Assembly (NCBI RefSeq): GCF_964204645.1
Contig: NC_134031.1
Span: 2,897,001-2,961,000, forward strand
Reading direction: 5' to 3'
DNA length: 64,000 nucleotides
Origin: Tubulanus polymorphus
Taxonomy: Eukaryota; Nemertea; Palaeonemertea; Tubulaniformes; Tubulanidae
Shown here in pieces: positions 31,701-42,980 of this stretch. Below the pieces are notes generated by a model, which searched no databases, was not told the DNA's origin, and saw only the letters and a list, made by a program, of their open reading frames with translations. Each line of letters begins with the position of its first letter. The first letter of the stretch is position 1. A program made the translations under genes and the position numbers.

Positions 31701-34700
31701 CCTGCGGGATCGAGATGAAGGCGTACGTCGGATGTCCGTCTGCCCGTCTCCACCGCTCTCGTCCTTTTTCGGCGACGTGTAAAGCGGCTGTCTGTGACCT
31801 TCATCTGCGTAACGAATTATATGTAGTAAATTGGTGAAATTTGTAAGAAGCAGGAACAGATCAGGGAATCCAAAAAACCCTGGTGATTCCCTAATCTTTA
31901 ATCAAAAATTCGCTGATTAGATTATAAGTGGGGGCTGTTTCTTCTCAAGAAGTTTCTTGTGCCACTCATTATCAGCAACAAAAAAGACAGTGAAGATTAC
32001 CCTGACTTTTTCCTAATTTTCAAGAAACATAGTCAAAATTCCCTGATTTTCGCTGAAGTCTCCTTGTGTATATTTGGATCATAATTCCTTCTTTAGCTAG
32101 ACATTTTGAGGCTAGACTTGAAAACCAAGTCGCAAAATCATAAGATTGATCCTGTTAGTGTGTAGTCTAAGACCTAAGATGGGCTTGAACCGATCTTTGA
32201 TAACCGATCTTTGATCTTTCACTCTCCAACTGGCCCCTGGACTTACATTCGTCTTTGCTTGTTCTCTTCTTAGTCGGCTTGCTTTCGCATTTACCTTCAT
32301 TCGTTATTGCACTGACCTGTTAGTAAAAGTGACAGAAATAAGAATGAAATATCCAGCGCGCATTGTCCCAGAGATTTTACATCAATACGGTTGATCAAAT
32401 ACCATGAAAGTATACTCCGTGTCGGGATTCAACCGGCGAACGTTAAAAGCCAAATCCGTTCCTGAATAGACGACCTTCCCGTTCACCGATAGATCGTAGC
32501 GGTTTATTTTACCCAGAGGATTTTCAGGCGTATCCCAGCTTACGTGTACCTAAAATAAGATGTTCAAAACAACATACAATGTAATGAAATGTTCATACAG
32601 CGGGACTAGGTATCAGAAGTCTGTATCACAAAAAGGTCAAACTACAATATATTGCTTTATTGGTCTTGGTTCCTTCGTGTTTTAAATGAGGCCAACATTT
32701 CTCAAATTTAACAGTGCGAAACTTTTCATGAAACTGGACTGAAGAGGACATGCATTTAATTACGGATCTAAGAGAGTTTTTGATTGGGCATATCTGAAGA
32801 ATTGTTGTATGGTTTTTTACTTTAGGTAACTGTCCTTTATCAGGTTTCTCAGCCCTTCAACATTCAAATGCTAGGTACAGCCCTGTAAGGGACACTCCAA
32901 AAATGAGGATAACATCAATTCAAACAAATCAACCAAATTTGAATGAGAGGGTAAAATTCCCTGTTGATAAGTAATTTCATCACTTGAGTCAAACTCAGAA
33001 TTTTGGAACCAGGTCCCACTTTTTCACACTGACCTCGTGGCGCCCGAGTACGGATACATTAGGTTTAGCTGGAGCGTGAGCACCGGTGTCGTTAGTCATT
33101 CCAGTTGTACCGGTACGAGGCCCTTTACCTCGATTAGTACTAGCGCAAACCTGAAAGAAATTCATTAGAAACATGAAATGACTAATGTACCTCTCTTAAT
33201 ACAAGGCCATTTCAAATGAATTTTGGAACTGAAATTAGATATAAAGGCAGTTTTTAAGTTTGGCAAGGTTTTACTGTATACCGGGTTCATCCAGATCAGG
33301 GAACCCAAAATACCTTGATATTTCTTTGACTCTCGACCAAAAACGCCCTGATTAAATTTTAAAATATCTTTTACTGGGGGCTGAAATTCAAATCCCTCAA
33401 CTTTTCCATGATTTTCAAAAAGAATTAGAATTCCCCGAAATTCTCCGACCTTAAAGAACCCTGAGTAGAAGGCTTTTGCTAACTTACATAGATTTCACAG
33501 ACTGTGCTCGGAGGAAGCCCGGTTATAATAGAAGTCTGTTCATACGTTTGTTCGAACAGAGCGTTTCCCTTATACACGTAGTATCCTTTCAGTACGCCAT
33601 TTCGATTTTCTGGCGGTTCCCACATGACCTTCAACTGCGTCGTCGTACAGCCGGCTATGTGCAGGTTTTGAACCTCTGATGGAGCTACAACGAAATAAGT
33701 ACGAATTGAGTGAATAAGGCATATACAGTATAATCTGTTTACCGCAAAACTGCCTCAGATTCCCCTGAATCGCATTGAGTTAACCCTCACGTCAAAGTTA
33801 ATGGCAGTCTATAGGACAGCATATTACAAATCTTCTTGCTCCAATCCATTGTAAAAACCACCTATCCTTTTGTAAGCGGAGTCTACTGTAACGAGGTATC
33901 TCCACAAATTCTAACCTACCCGATTCGTCAGTCGTAACAGTAACGGGATCGCTGAGTGGACTGTCATCACCGGCGGTATGAGCTCGCAATCGGTACGTGT
34001 ACGACGTGTAGGGCTTTAGTTTCTCCAGTTTACAGCAGGTGGCGTCTCCAACCCATACCGTATTACAATGACTAACTAAAGGGTTGAAAAAAATAACCAT
34101 CAGGATTTATGTGAAAAATTGGTGATTCATCGAAACAAAAACTGGTAAGTCGCTGTAAAATCAAACTTTTATAAGGCACAATTGATCGAATTTTTTCCTA
34201 TCTTACCTTCCATTATACGGTAGGACACTTTTAATCCGGATTTTGTTACAATTTCATCCCAGTTTATGACGACGCTCTCCGAGCCAGTGACTGTAAATAC
34301 ACAACAAATCTATAACAAACTAATTCTTATTACGAATAACCAAGTTGATTGTTGCGCCATTCCATCGATTCAACCAACCTTCACAACTAGGAGGCGATGG
34401 TTTCTCTAATTTCTTCAAGATTTCCAACGCTAATTCGACTTCGTCTTTCAGATCTGGACTAATCGAAGGCATCGACAACATTTTCTGAAACAATGACGAG
34501 AAATGTTGCATTTCAAACTTCATCTTGTAACGAGAACAATTCTTCTTTTCGATGTACGTTTTACTTACATTCAGAGACTGCAGAACGAGTTTGTCATCTC
34601 TTAATCGAATACAGCCTCGTGGTTGACTAGCGAGAGTACGAATTGTCCTGATCAATGGAATAGAAATTGTTTGATTGTGAAGTTGACCTCGGCATTTTTG

Positions 34701-37617
34701 GGTATAAGAATTAAGATGAAGTAAACTTACATGGCGGCGAACCAGGCAGTTTCTGGATCGTCAGACCGTAATAATGAACACAAAGTCGATACAACATCGT
34801 TCGAGAAATTGTTATCGAGGATTCGAGAATGACCGTCGGCGGTCGTCGCCAAACAACTCAACGCGAAACAAGCGTTTTTACTCGCGCCGCTGTCGGCAGA
34901 CGCTAACATTATCACTAACGACGATATCTGAAATCAATAATTCAAATTATTGGATAAACAATGAATTCAATTTAGTATATAACTGGTTCAACGAAAAACT
35001 TGAGAAACTGCGATCTGAGTAGGATGCTACGGTAGACTTCACTTGCCTCAGATCTAGCAGGACAAATAATTATTCTGTCCAGGTATAAGAATTCTAAAGC
35101 TTTCCAAGCAAAGATGCTATAATCTGAGGCAATAGAATCTGGATAGATGAAGTCTACTGTACAAGGGCAAAACGTTGGAACCAGAGGTTAACTTTTGAGT
35201 TACTGGCCTCCGCTCTAGGCAATTCTTTTTGGACCTTGAAAATTCTTCCTACTTGAGACTCGTATGCTGGTAGTTCCCCTGTACAGAGACTACCGTTTAT
35301 ATCATTTAACTCTTTAGAACCAGCTTAGAGTGCATAAAAACTAAATACAGAGTAAGATGCATCAAATCAGGCACCAAAGTGAACAATTTATGAAATTTAT
35401 TGATTTAGCTATGATAGTGACCTCGACATACCATGCGCTCAGACTCGGATAGAGTTAAAAGCCTCGAACGTCCGACATCCAGATCACATAATCGTCCAAT
35501 AGCAAATGCAGCATTCATTCCCCTTCCTATATACATTACAATAAAACATGCAATAACAGAGAATCTAAACATGCAAGAGAATATTCCGGTCAGGATACCA
35601 GGGGCTAGTGTTGCTCAAAAGTTGGTTACAGTTAACTAGGGAACAAATACCATGGTCACTATCAAATTTCTATCGTCTTTTTGTCAACTATCCACTGGTA
35701 AACATTAAACAGCTTTTGAGCAACTGACCCCAGGTGCCTTCATGCGTTGCATTGTATTTCTATGCAGACTTCGTGCATCAAATGGGGCCTCCATCAGTTT
35801 AATTACCTGGTAGAACTGCGTCAAAATCACTTTATCCAGATCAGATCCATTAAACGGTAAATATTCAAAGATCTGGTAGAAATCAATTATTTGTTAAACC
35901 ATATTTTCTCTATAAAGAGGATGACTTGCGTCGGTCTCAACTGATCAGGATTAAGTTGATTGTGATAATATTTCCGGCAGTAGAGCTCAGAAGAGTTTGC
36001 TAACGTAGAAACGCTTAATTTTAGGACATGCTTATCACTGAGTGGAAAGAAATTCATCAAAAATTACGGTACGTGTAATTTAAGGAACACTAAAATTGTG
36101 AGCAGGGTTGATAACGATACCCTTCAAAATGAATCTGTCTACCACTGTTAACCATGCAAGGCTATGTACTGTATAAATCTACCGGACTAACCTGCTTCAT
36201 CTATTCCTAATGACTGAATAAGCCGAACTAAAATATGATCGGACGTCAAGTGATCGAGTATTCTACTGCAACCGGCTTCGCAGATCGTTAACCTCGCCAG
36301 AACCAACGCCGCATTACTCGCAGTCCATACGTTATCATCGAGTAACAGATCGGTGATGTTTTTGATGGTGTCCGATAAACAAGATTCTTCGATTATCATA
36401 TCTCGACCTTCAGGTGTTTCTGCCTGTTTCAAATGAAAACATCAATAGTGTCATCTTTTCAAGACCAATGGTGTAATCGCATTTCTCAACCTTTTTGTAT
36501 TTTGTCTATTTTTTGCGTCATATTATACCCCTTTGTTGAGATACTGCTATAATACTTTATTGTAGAATCTTAATAGTGTCAATAAAGATTGAATTGCAAC
36601 GTCAGAAAAATGTGATATTTTATGTACGTATAGCTTTTGTTCAATGGGAGAAAGATGAATAAAGAAGATGACAACATTTTGGCCCAGAATATAGATTGTG
36701 GGGTCAAAGGGGTGAACTCAGGCTGCAGGACGCAGTTCCATCTGTAAGTAAGTAAGTAATCAATTTGTCACCATGAATATGTACAAAATCATGACAGGAG
36801 CCTGAGCTGAGCCATAAAGGCTGTATCTAAAAGGATGTTCAGAGACCCTTACAAAAACGTCTGAACGTACCAATGTGCCGATAGTGCCTGCTGCATTCAT
36901 AACGCTCTCAGCATCATCAAATGTAAGCATCTTTGTTAAATCGTCCAACACATTACGACCAGTCGGTATATTTCTACTCTGTTGCGTCAGTCTCAGAACG
37001 CGGTAACAACCGATCTCGCTTTCAGCTACTGTTCCGATGATGTAAGCCGAATTACCAGCCACCCTGAAAAAATATGAAATATGAAAACATTTTTCGAAAT
37101 TTCTAATCAAGCCCCAATTTATGCAATTCTAGCAAGTATCTTGTCAGGATAAGAGATCATAGTCAGTAACCTATCTATGGTTCAGTTTCAAGTTTCAAGA
37201 TTGGATATTTTCAATAGGTTTAAAATGACCAATGATGAGGTAACTACCGGTAACCGGTACGCTTACCTAGCATTCTCATTTCCAAGCAGTCGAATGAGAG
37301 CCCAGAGAAAATCCTCCGAACCGGCGTGGCATAAAAACGTTTGTATTGTTCTCTCTTTATCGGCGTGTAAATCATCGACGAGCATTTCCAGCGCATTTTC
37401 AGCCTGATCGTGAGATCTCATCAATTGAAAGAAATATTCTTTCTGTAGCCAGTTTAGATGAGTCATTTTGCGAGTGTTCGAGGCGTCCTTCAGTTGGCGG
37501 CTACCTGCAGATTGTAAAGAATTTTGTTTTGGAAAAAATAGCGTCCATCGCAAACCTGCACGTCGGGTTACAACTGGACTGGATTATTTGAGCAGCGGCC
37601 TGGGTCAGACTGACGAA
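28778..37617 (-). CDS. Armadillo-repeat protein with three fibronectin III domains and basic tail (5' end unresolved)
   Basis: Twenty exons join in frame on the minus strand (gene order): 37617-37556 (acceptor 37599 also possible), 37500-37267, 37063-36871, 36423-36192, 35526-35432, 34927-34731, 34647-34569, 34484-34379, 34290-34207, 34075-33920, 33684-33488, 33150-33034, 32549-32403, 32316-32247, 31804-31632, 31343-31269, 31193-30196, 29827-29639, 29496-29290, 28859-28778. They give about 1230 aa ending in a TGA; the start codon exon was not found. Residues 1-400 are armadillo/HEAT-like helices (AGNSAYIIGTVAESEIGCYR, ASNAALVLARLTICEAGCSR, ASKNACFALSCLATTADGHS). Three FN3 domains follow (about 400-650; landmarks VINWDEI, TSYTYRLRAHT, VMWEPPENRNG, VHVSWDTPENP). 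The last 550 residues are Ser/Arg/Gln-rich and look disordered. I do not recall a named vertebrate protein with this order. Likely a cytoplasmic scaffold (inference). Divergent from RPAP2. Confidence 0.85.
31370..31430. repeat. GA-rich low-complexity tract
   Basis: Runs of GAGAGGGAGAGGGA in an intron of the ARM-FN3 gene. Confidence 0.7.
31850..32070. repeat. Dispersed intronic repeat, ARM-FN3 gene
   Basis: TCAAGAAGTTTCTTGTGCCA and ATTATCAGCAACAAAAAAGA are the inverted counterparts of motifs at 16645-16700. Also carries CAGGGAATCCAAAAAACCCT. Same family as the DNMT1 intron copies, opposite orientation. Confidence 0.55.
33290..33460. repeat. Dispersed intronic repeat, ARM-FN3 gene, second copy
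   Basis: ATCAGGGAACCCAAAATACC, GACCAAAAACGCCCTGATTA and TACTGGGGGCTGAAATTC match the 31850-32070 copy in order. Confidence 0.5.
33724..33891. mobile_element. MITE-like element, TACAGTAGAC family
   Basis: Left end TACAGTATAATCTGTTTACC and right end (inverted) TACAGTAGACTCCGCTTAC bracket 168 bases in an ARM-FN3 intron. The ends resemble those at 35028-35162. No coding capacity. Confidence 0.5.
35028..35162. mobile_element. MITE-like element, TACAGTAGAC family
   Basis: TACGGTAGACTTCA at the left and TGAAGTCTACTGTA at the right are inverted ends, with inner GCCTCAGAT and ATCTGAGGC also inverted. About 135 bases, in an ARM-FN3 intron. The ends recall pogo/Tc1-type transposons. Confidence 0.65.
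36470..36755. repeat. Possible retroelement tails in an ARM-FN3 intron
   Basis: TACTTTATTGTAGAATC ... GTCAATAAAGATTGAAT reads like a 3' tail with poly(A)-like signal, and CCATCTGTAAGTAAGTAAGT ends in a short tandem tail. No protein-coding remnant. Read by pattern only. Confidence 0.35.
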
Positions 37618-38526
37618 CTATGACGGAATTCACACTTTTTTCATATCCTCACAAAATCCTGGTTTTCCCCGATTTTTAAATAATTTTTCCAGATTTTTCA
37701 CATTAGTAGTTACTGATCACAAACTGTACAGATTGAAACAAAAGTTCTTAACTTTCAACACAGCTTGTGCATAAATACTGAGCTATGGACATGGTATATG
37801 ACAAGAGGGATCAAATAGATTTTCACTCTACATTTTTATGGTTTTTAACAGATTTTCACATTTTTCCCTATTTTCAGAATCATCCAAAATTCATTTTTCA
37901 CAATTTTTCAAATCAAATGTAGTAGCCTGTCTGTTTACGATGAATATTAAGTTTTTAATTGATTTTTTGACATTTTCACTTGACTTGTCAAATCAAGTAA
38001 CTCGCTTCTCGAGTAATGACATCGTTTGAATGCACGCTTTTTTAGCGTCACTTCATTCAATAGGTAGAAAAATATCAAAGATACCGATTTACCTACATGA
38101 TCATCAACGTTATCGGGAAATAAAACGTGACTTGTTAATTTTTTAACCGATTCTCAATAGATTTGTTATAGCAACAACATTTTGCAATTAAGTTGCGTCT
38201 ACAAGAAAAACTCATTCCTGAAATATTAAAGACTTGATTTTCTTTTATTCACAGATTAAGCCAAACAATCGTATTTTAATCCCTTGAGAGATAACTGTCA
38301 TAAACATAATAATTTTACATTTTTGATTACTTTACTTTTAGTCGAATTTGGCCACATTATTCACAATCAATGGTTCAACAAGCGGTAGGTTGTAGTTTTT
38401 ATTTTATATTGACATTTAAATCGCATTATTTTCAAGGTCGTTGAGCCGATGCGGTTACGGCGAAAATTTCTATATTTTCTTCCAAAATCAATTTTTTCAA
38501 ATATTCCAGGAGGTTTTATTTAAGAT
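37618..38526. promoter_or_regulatory. Divergent promoter region, ARM-FN3 gene and RPAP2
   Basis: About 0.9 kb separates the first recognised exons of two head-to-head genes. It must contain the missing first exon of the ARM-FN3 gene and both start sites. The left edge (37620-37700) carries a copy of the dispersed GGGAA-type repeat. I could not pin a start site. Confidence 0.5.
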
Positions 38527-41500
38527 ATGGCCCAGAAAAATAAGGCTACGGCCCAGAAGATTGATCTTAAATTGTAAGTTGTAATTCTACCGCTTGGAAA
38601 CCCTGTATTTCGCTTAGTTAAAATATCTGGTCGCACTAATTATGGCCAGGAACCGTCTATTTATATTGTCTTTGTGATAACGTCGAATCGGTATTTAAAA
38701 AGAAGTATCATTTTTGAGATGTGTCTGAAAGCCAAATAAACCATGAATAAACAATTTGAAAAATTTTAGTCCTTTAACTGTTTTTCTCATATTTCAAGCT
38801 GAAGATATTTTATATAAAGATCTGGATATGTCGAGTTCAGTCAAATACTCCTCCTCCACTCAATTTAACTCGCTCTCTCTCTAGTCCTCTCTGTCCGTTG
38901 TCATTGTCTTTCTAGGAGGCAGGAGCATGAAAAGAAAGCCCAGATAATTATCGAAAAACGTAAAAAAGCTTATGAAAAAGCGCAGAAGATTGTTGAGGAA
39001 TTAATCGAAGATTGTGTGTCTGAAACTGATTTCACAGAGCAGGTAATCAACAAGAATCAGTGTGAAAACATCATTTATTTCTTCTCTGTTTTCTTCATCA
39101 TTGAGCAAACCTCTTAAGTGAGAGTTAATGCATCGAGGTCAGTGCTGTGCGAAAAAAAAATCTTGAAACTAAATTGATGAAAACCAAAGTCTTATGGGAA
39201 AAAGAAATGGAGTTTGTGTCCAACCTGCAGAATGGTAACATAAAATGACCTCTTATTCCTCAACTTGATTCCCTTATTGAGAATATTCATTATGAAAAAT
39301 TTGATAGATTATTTCACCGAAAAGTCAACTTGATGTCTTACGTTTGCAGGCTAAATTTATAGAACGCAGTCATTACGATGATATTGTAGAAGAGCGATTG
39401 ATAGGTCAATTGTGTGGCTACCCACTGTGTGCTAATAAACTAAAACAGGTATAAATAATCATCCAGGTCTTATGTAAAACATTTGAATCAGGATCCAGTA
39501 GACATTGAAACATATTAGTAATAAAAATTTGTTCAAAATTACGGTGCACCATGTAGAAAAAATTCAGTAGACCTGAACATTTTTTGAATTGAATTTTATG
39601 ATTTTATCATTCAGGTGCTGAATCAAAAATTTTACGTGTCCACTAAACAGAACAGAGTTTATGATGTCTCTGAAAGAAAGGTTAGATTCATCCTTTATTC
39701 ATTGCAGAAATTCCATAGATCTATTGCTTCTATTTTATTCTCACTTAGTAAATAATTCCATGTACCGGTAATTCCGTTGCAGAAATTTTGCAGTAATCAC
39801 TGTTTCAAGGCTTCACGATTCCTGAAGGATCAAATCTCTACGGAACCAATCGAAAAGCGAGATCCAGATAAAGTTGTGACACGTTTAAAGTTTCTGGAGA
39901 AATCATCTGGTGATTGGTGTGTATTCCAAAACCTTTCAGTTTTCTAGATCAAATTCTTTTTAAGGCTTTAGTCCCAGATAAACGCTCAAAAAGCACTTTT
40001 AGGTCAAATTTAAGTAACAATTTTTAGGTCCAATGCAGAAATTTTTTTTTTACCAATTATAATTTTTCCTCTTTTACACACTTCTAAATACGGTTTATAC
40101 ACCTTGGACACAGTCATGGCTTAGATTTAAAACCAGCCTAAGGCCAACTTAATCATATAGCCAATGTAATAATTCAAGACTAGTCTTATGATTTAAGACC
40201 ACTTTTGGGCTTAAGTCATGATGTGGAACTGGAATCTGGTGTCCAAACTTTGCACTGACTGGAGCAAAGATTTTTCAACAATTTTCATTCCTGCCATAAT
40301 CTTCCAGTGGTCAACCCGGAGATGTCGTTGTCCGGCACCCGTCTGCAGCTTTGAAGAGTCAGCTCGATGATCTCGGAATCGACGCATCTCTAAAACCTTC
40401 AGACAAGAATGTTGACGAGCGGTCTAAAAATACTCATTCCTTAGAGTCAGTTTCCGATGATTCGAAGACTCGAGAATCATTGCAGAGCGACCAGAGCGAT
40501 CAATCTGGCCAACAGTCTACTTCAGGTGCTTCGGAAGTTAAATCAGAAAATGCTTTCGTCGTTCCCGGGCGGACGGATGAAGAAAAATACAAAAACCTGA
40601 TGGCTTTGATCGATAAACGCGATGCGTTAATCACTCGAATGTCGAACCGACAACCTCTCGAGGATGATGCCAATATCGACACGGGAAAAAAGCCCGAAGA
40701 TGAATTATGTGAGCTAGTTGACCCAGCGGTAAATGTCAGTTCGCGAAGTGCTCAAAATCTTTTATCTGAAAAAGATAGTGAAAATGGACTGAAAGTAGAA
40801 AGCGCTCAAAATCGTGACACTCAAAGTGACAACGTTAGTGGACCTGATAAAGTTTTAGAGGAGGGACTAACAAAAGAGTCGAAGGAATCGACAATGTCCG
40901 ATTCTGATGAATTGAAATCTAAGCAAGACTTAGTTTCTGACGAGAAAAATGCTAAAAGTGAAACCGAATTAGAAACTAAAAGCGCCTGCGATGTTAACGT
41001 GAATAAAACCGGTGAACAGAATTTAAGAGGAGCGAGCGGGTACTCGGAGGTTCTCGACAACATACGACGCGCGAAAGATAATCGAGAAGACGTTTTAAAA
41101 GATGATCAGATTCCGGCTAGGTCGAGAAATACGCCGTTTTTCAACGTTCAACGGACGCTTTACGAATGGAAAACCGCCGTATCGGTTTATTTCATAACGA
41201 ACATGAGCGACGATCGCGGCAGGGGAAAACCGAACGACTTACCGGCCGATAACGATACCGATTTGGAGAAAATGTTCGTAGCGTCGATGAATCTAGGGGG
41301 CGCAGCCGCGTCGATGCCCGGCGAGAAAGTTCCCGATTACGAACAGCTCGTAAAAGACGCCGAAGCCAGTACGCTGAAAGTGCGCGAGTTCTACTGCTCT
41401 GAAAATCTTGATAGCGATGATGACGATGATGATGATGAAGAAGTAAAAAGTAAAGATGAAGAAAATGATGAAACTCTGGTAATTATGTACAGATAACGAT

Positions 41501-42578
41501 TAATACTAGAGCCCTAGAACCATGGCTTCGATAATAGACCAGACTTACCGCATTTTGATCCTATATGTAACCAATGTAACGGTCTTAAAATCAACTTGAA
41601 TCCATTACCAATCTAAACCAGTTTGGTTCTGTCGCAAATCTAACAATTTAAGACCAAAGCTTATTTGGTTGTATCGCCAATCTAATGACTCAAGACCAGT
41701 TTAAGCTCTTTTTGATTCTGTAACCAATCTAATATTTTAAGACTAAATATTATTACTTGACTTAGGGCTTAGATTTAAGACCTCTTTAGTTCATTTTATT
41801 CATCCAAACAATCTAAGACAAGGTTCTGGTTCTATATTCAATCCAACAACTCAAGACCAATCTAAATCCATCTTAGTTCTGTAGCCAATCCAATATTTTA
41901 AGACTAATGTTATTTTTCGAGAGCCCTTTTGAACTGCTACAGTTGGTCTCTTACTTCAGATACACGGTAACAATTATTAAGACAAATATCAGGCACCATC
42001 GTTTTATGATGATTAAACTAAGTAACTTGTCTATATCAGGATTATCAAAGGGAACCGGTTGTACCCCTGCTCGATTCTACATCACAGATGCCGATAAGAA
42101 GAAAGCTCGTATTGAACAGTATCGATAGATGGTACGTAGAGTAGATAGCAGAATTCGAAGACCCAGATTCTTCAAAATCGTCAGTTTTCCCAGTGAGAAT
42201 TTGACTCATCGACTGGTTTGACTGGTTCTTATTTCAGTCTCTCGAAAATTCTTCCGAGTTTGAACATGTTGAGCAGAGATGTGTCCACTCACATACAAGA
42301 GCTTGTCTCCACATTTCAGTGAGTATCGATCAAACAAGATCCTTCCTTCCTTCCCATTTCTAGCGTCAAGATTGGTAATATTTGAAATCTATGTAGTTGA
42401 ATATGAGAGAATAAGGTTATTCACCTAAAAATAACGGATTTACCAATGAGTTTGTCGTATAGTGTTCATATTGAAATGATAAATTTTTCTCATCATGTTT
42501 TACAACAGTTTAACTAAAGATAATGTCACCATGCGACCAGCTGAATGGAATCTGCTGACCTTCATTCTACTGAAGCTG
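38527..42578 (+). CDS. RPAP2: RNA polymerase II-associated protein 2 (Rtr1-type CTD phosphatase)
   Basis: Exons 38527-38573, 38916-39042, 39350-39448, 39615-39680, 39783-39916, 40308-41478, 42040-42131, 42238-42318 and 42510-42578 join in frame to 628 codons plus two bases. If the exon is read through its donor the frame stops at once (LLKL then TAA); if the GTAAGT donor is used, an exon at 42896-42980 would end the protein at 656 aa. Human RPAP2 is 612 aa. The RTR1 zinc domain is clear: LCGYPLC (Cys 80 and 85) and KFCSNHC (Cys 116 and 120). The large sixth exon is an acidic, low-complexity linker, and the C-terminal exons carry the conserved [11 protein letters not shown] and [13 protein letters not shown] helices. 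The family removes Ser5 phosphate from the Pol II tail and aids Pol II import. Divergent from the ARM-FN3 gene. Confidence 0.92.
40100..40210. repeat. Degenerate tandem repeat in RPAP2 intron 5
   Basis: Units of the form AGCCAATGTAATAATTCAAG-ACTAGTCTTA and GATTTAAGACCACTTTTGGG resemble those in the next intron at 41560-41920. Confidence 0.5.
41560..41920. repeat. Degenerate tandem repeat in RPAP2 intron 6
   Basis: About six diverged units of roughly 60 bases with the order GGTTCTGT..CCAATCTAA..TTTAAGACCA. The same unit occurs in intron 5, so copies flank the large exon on both sides. Confidence 0.65.
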
Positions 42579-42895
42579 TAAGTATATAGTGCTAGATTTA
42601 GACTCCAGGGGACGCTAATTTTACCATATACGATGCATCGTTGTAATTTGAAATGTGACCATTCAATTCCAAAATAGAAAAGTTCTAATTCTGAGGAGTT
42701 TCTAGTAAGAACCTAATGTCCTTTAATATCATGAAGTTCTGCCAATGGCACAATCACACTGAAAGACGTAGTTAGATTACAGCTAGATAAAGATCTTTTA
42801 TTTACTTGTGGAATATGTTTGATAATTGTAGGATTTCTTTAAGTTAAGTCACTTATTCGTTGATATTTCAAACAATGGTTTTCATTTCTGGTTAG

Positions 42896-42980
42896 AACGA
42901 CAACAAGCTTAGAATTCTGGGATCAATTTTACAGACGCGTAGTTCGATTGGAAAAAAAGCTATCTTTCTGTCGTTGTTAA
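42896..42980 (+). CDS. Possible terminal exon of RPAP2
   Basis: A CTGGTTAG acceptor precedes an 85-base open frame in the phase left by the donor at 42579, ending TAA (TTTSLEFWDQFYRRVVRLEKKL then FCRC). It would give a spliced protein of 656 aa. Supported by phase and splice signals only; the residues do not match a C-terminus I can recall. Confidence 0.35.
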
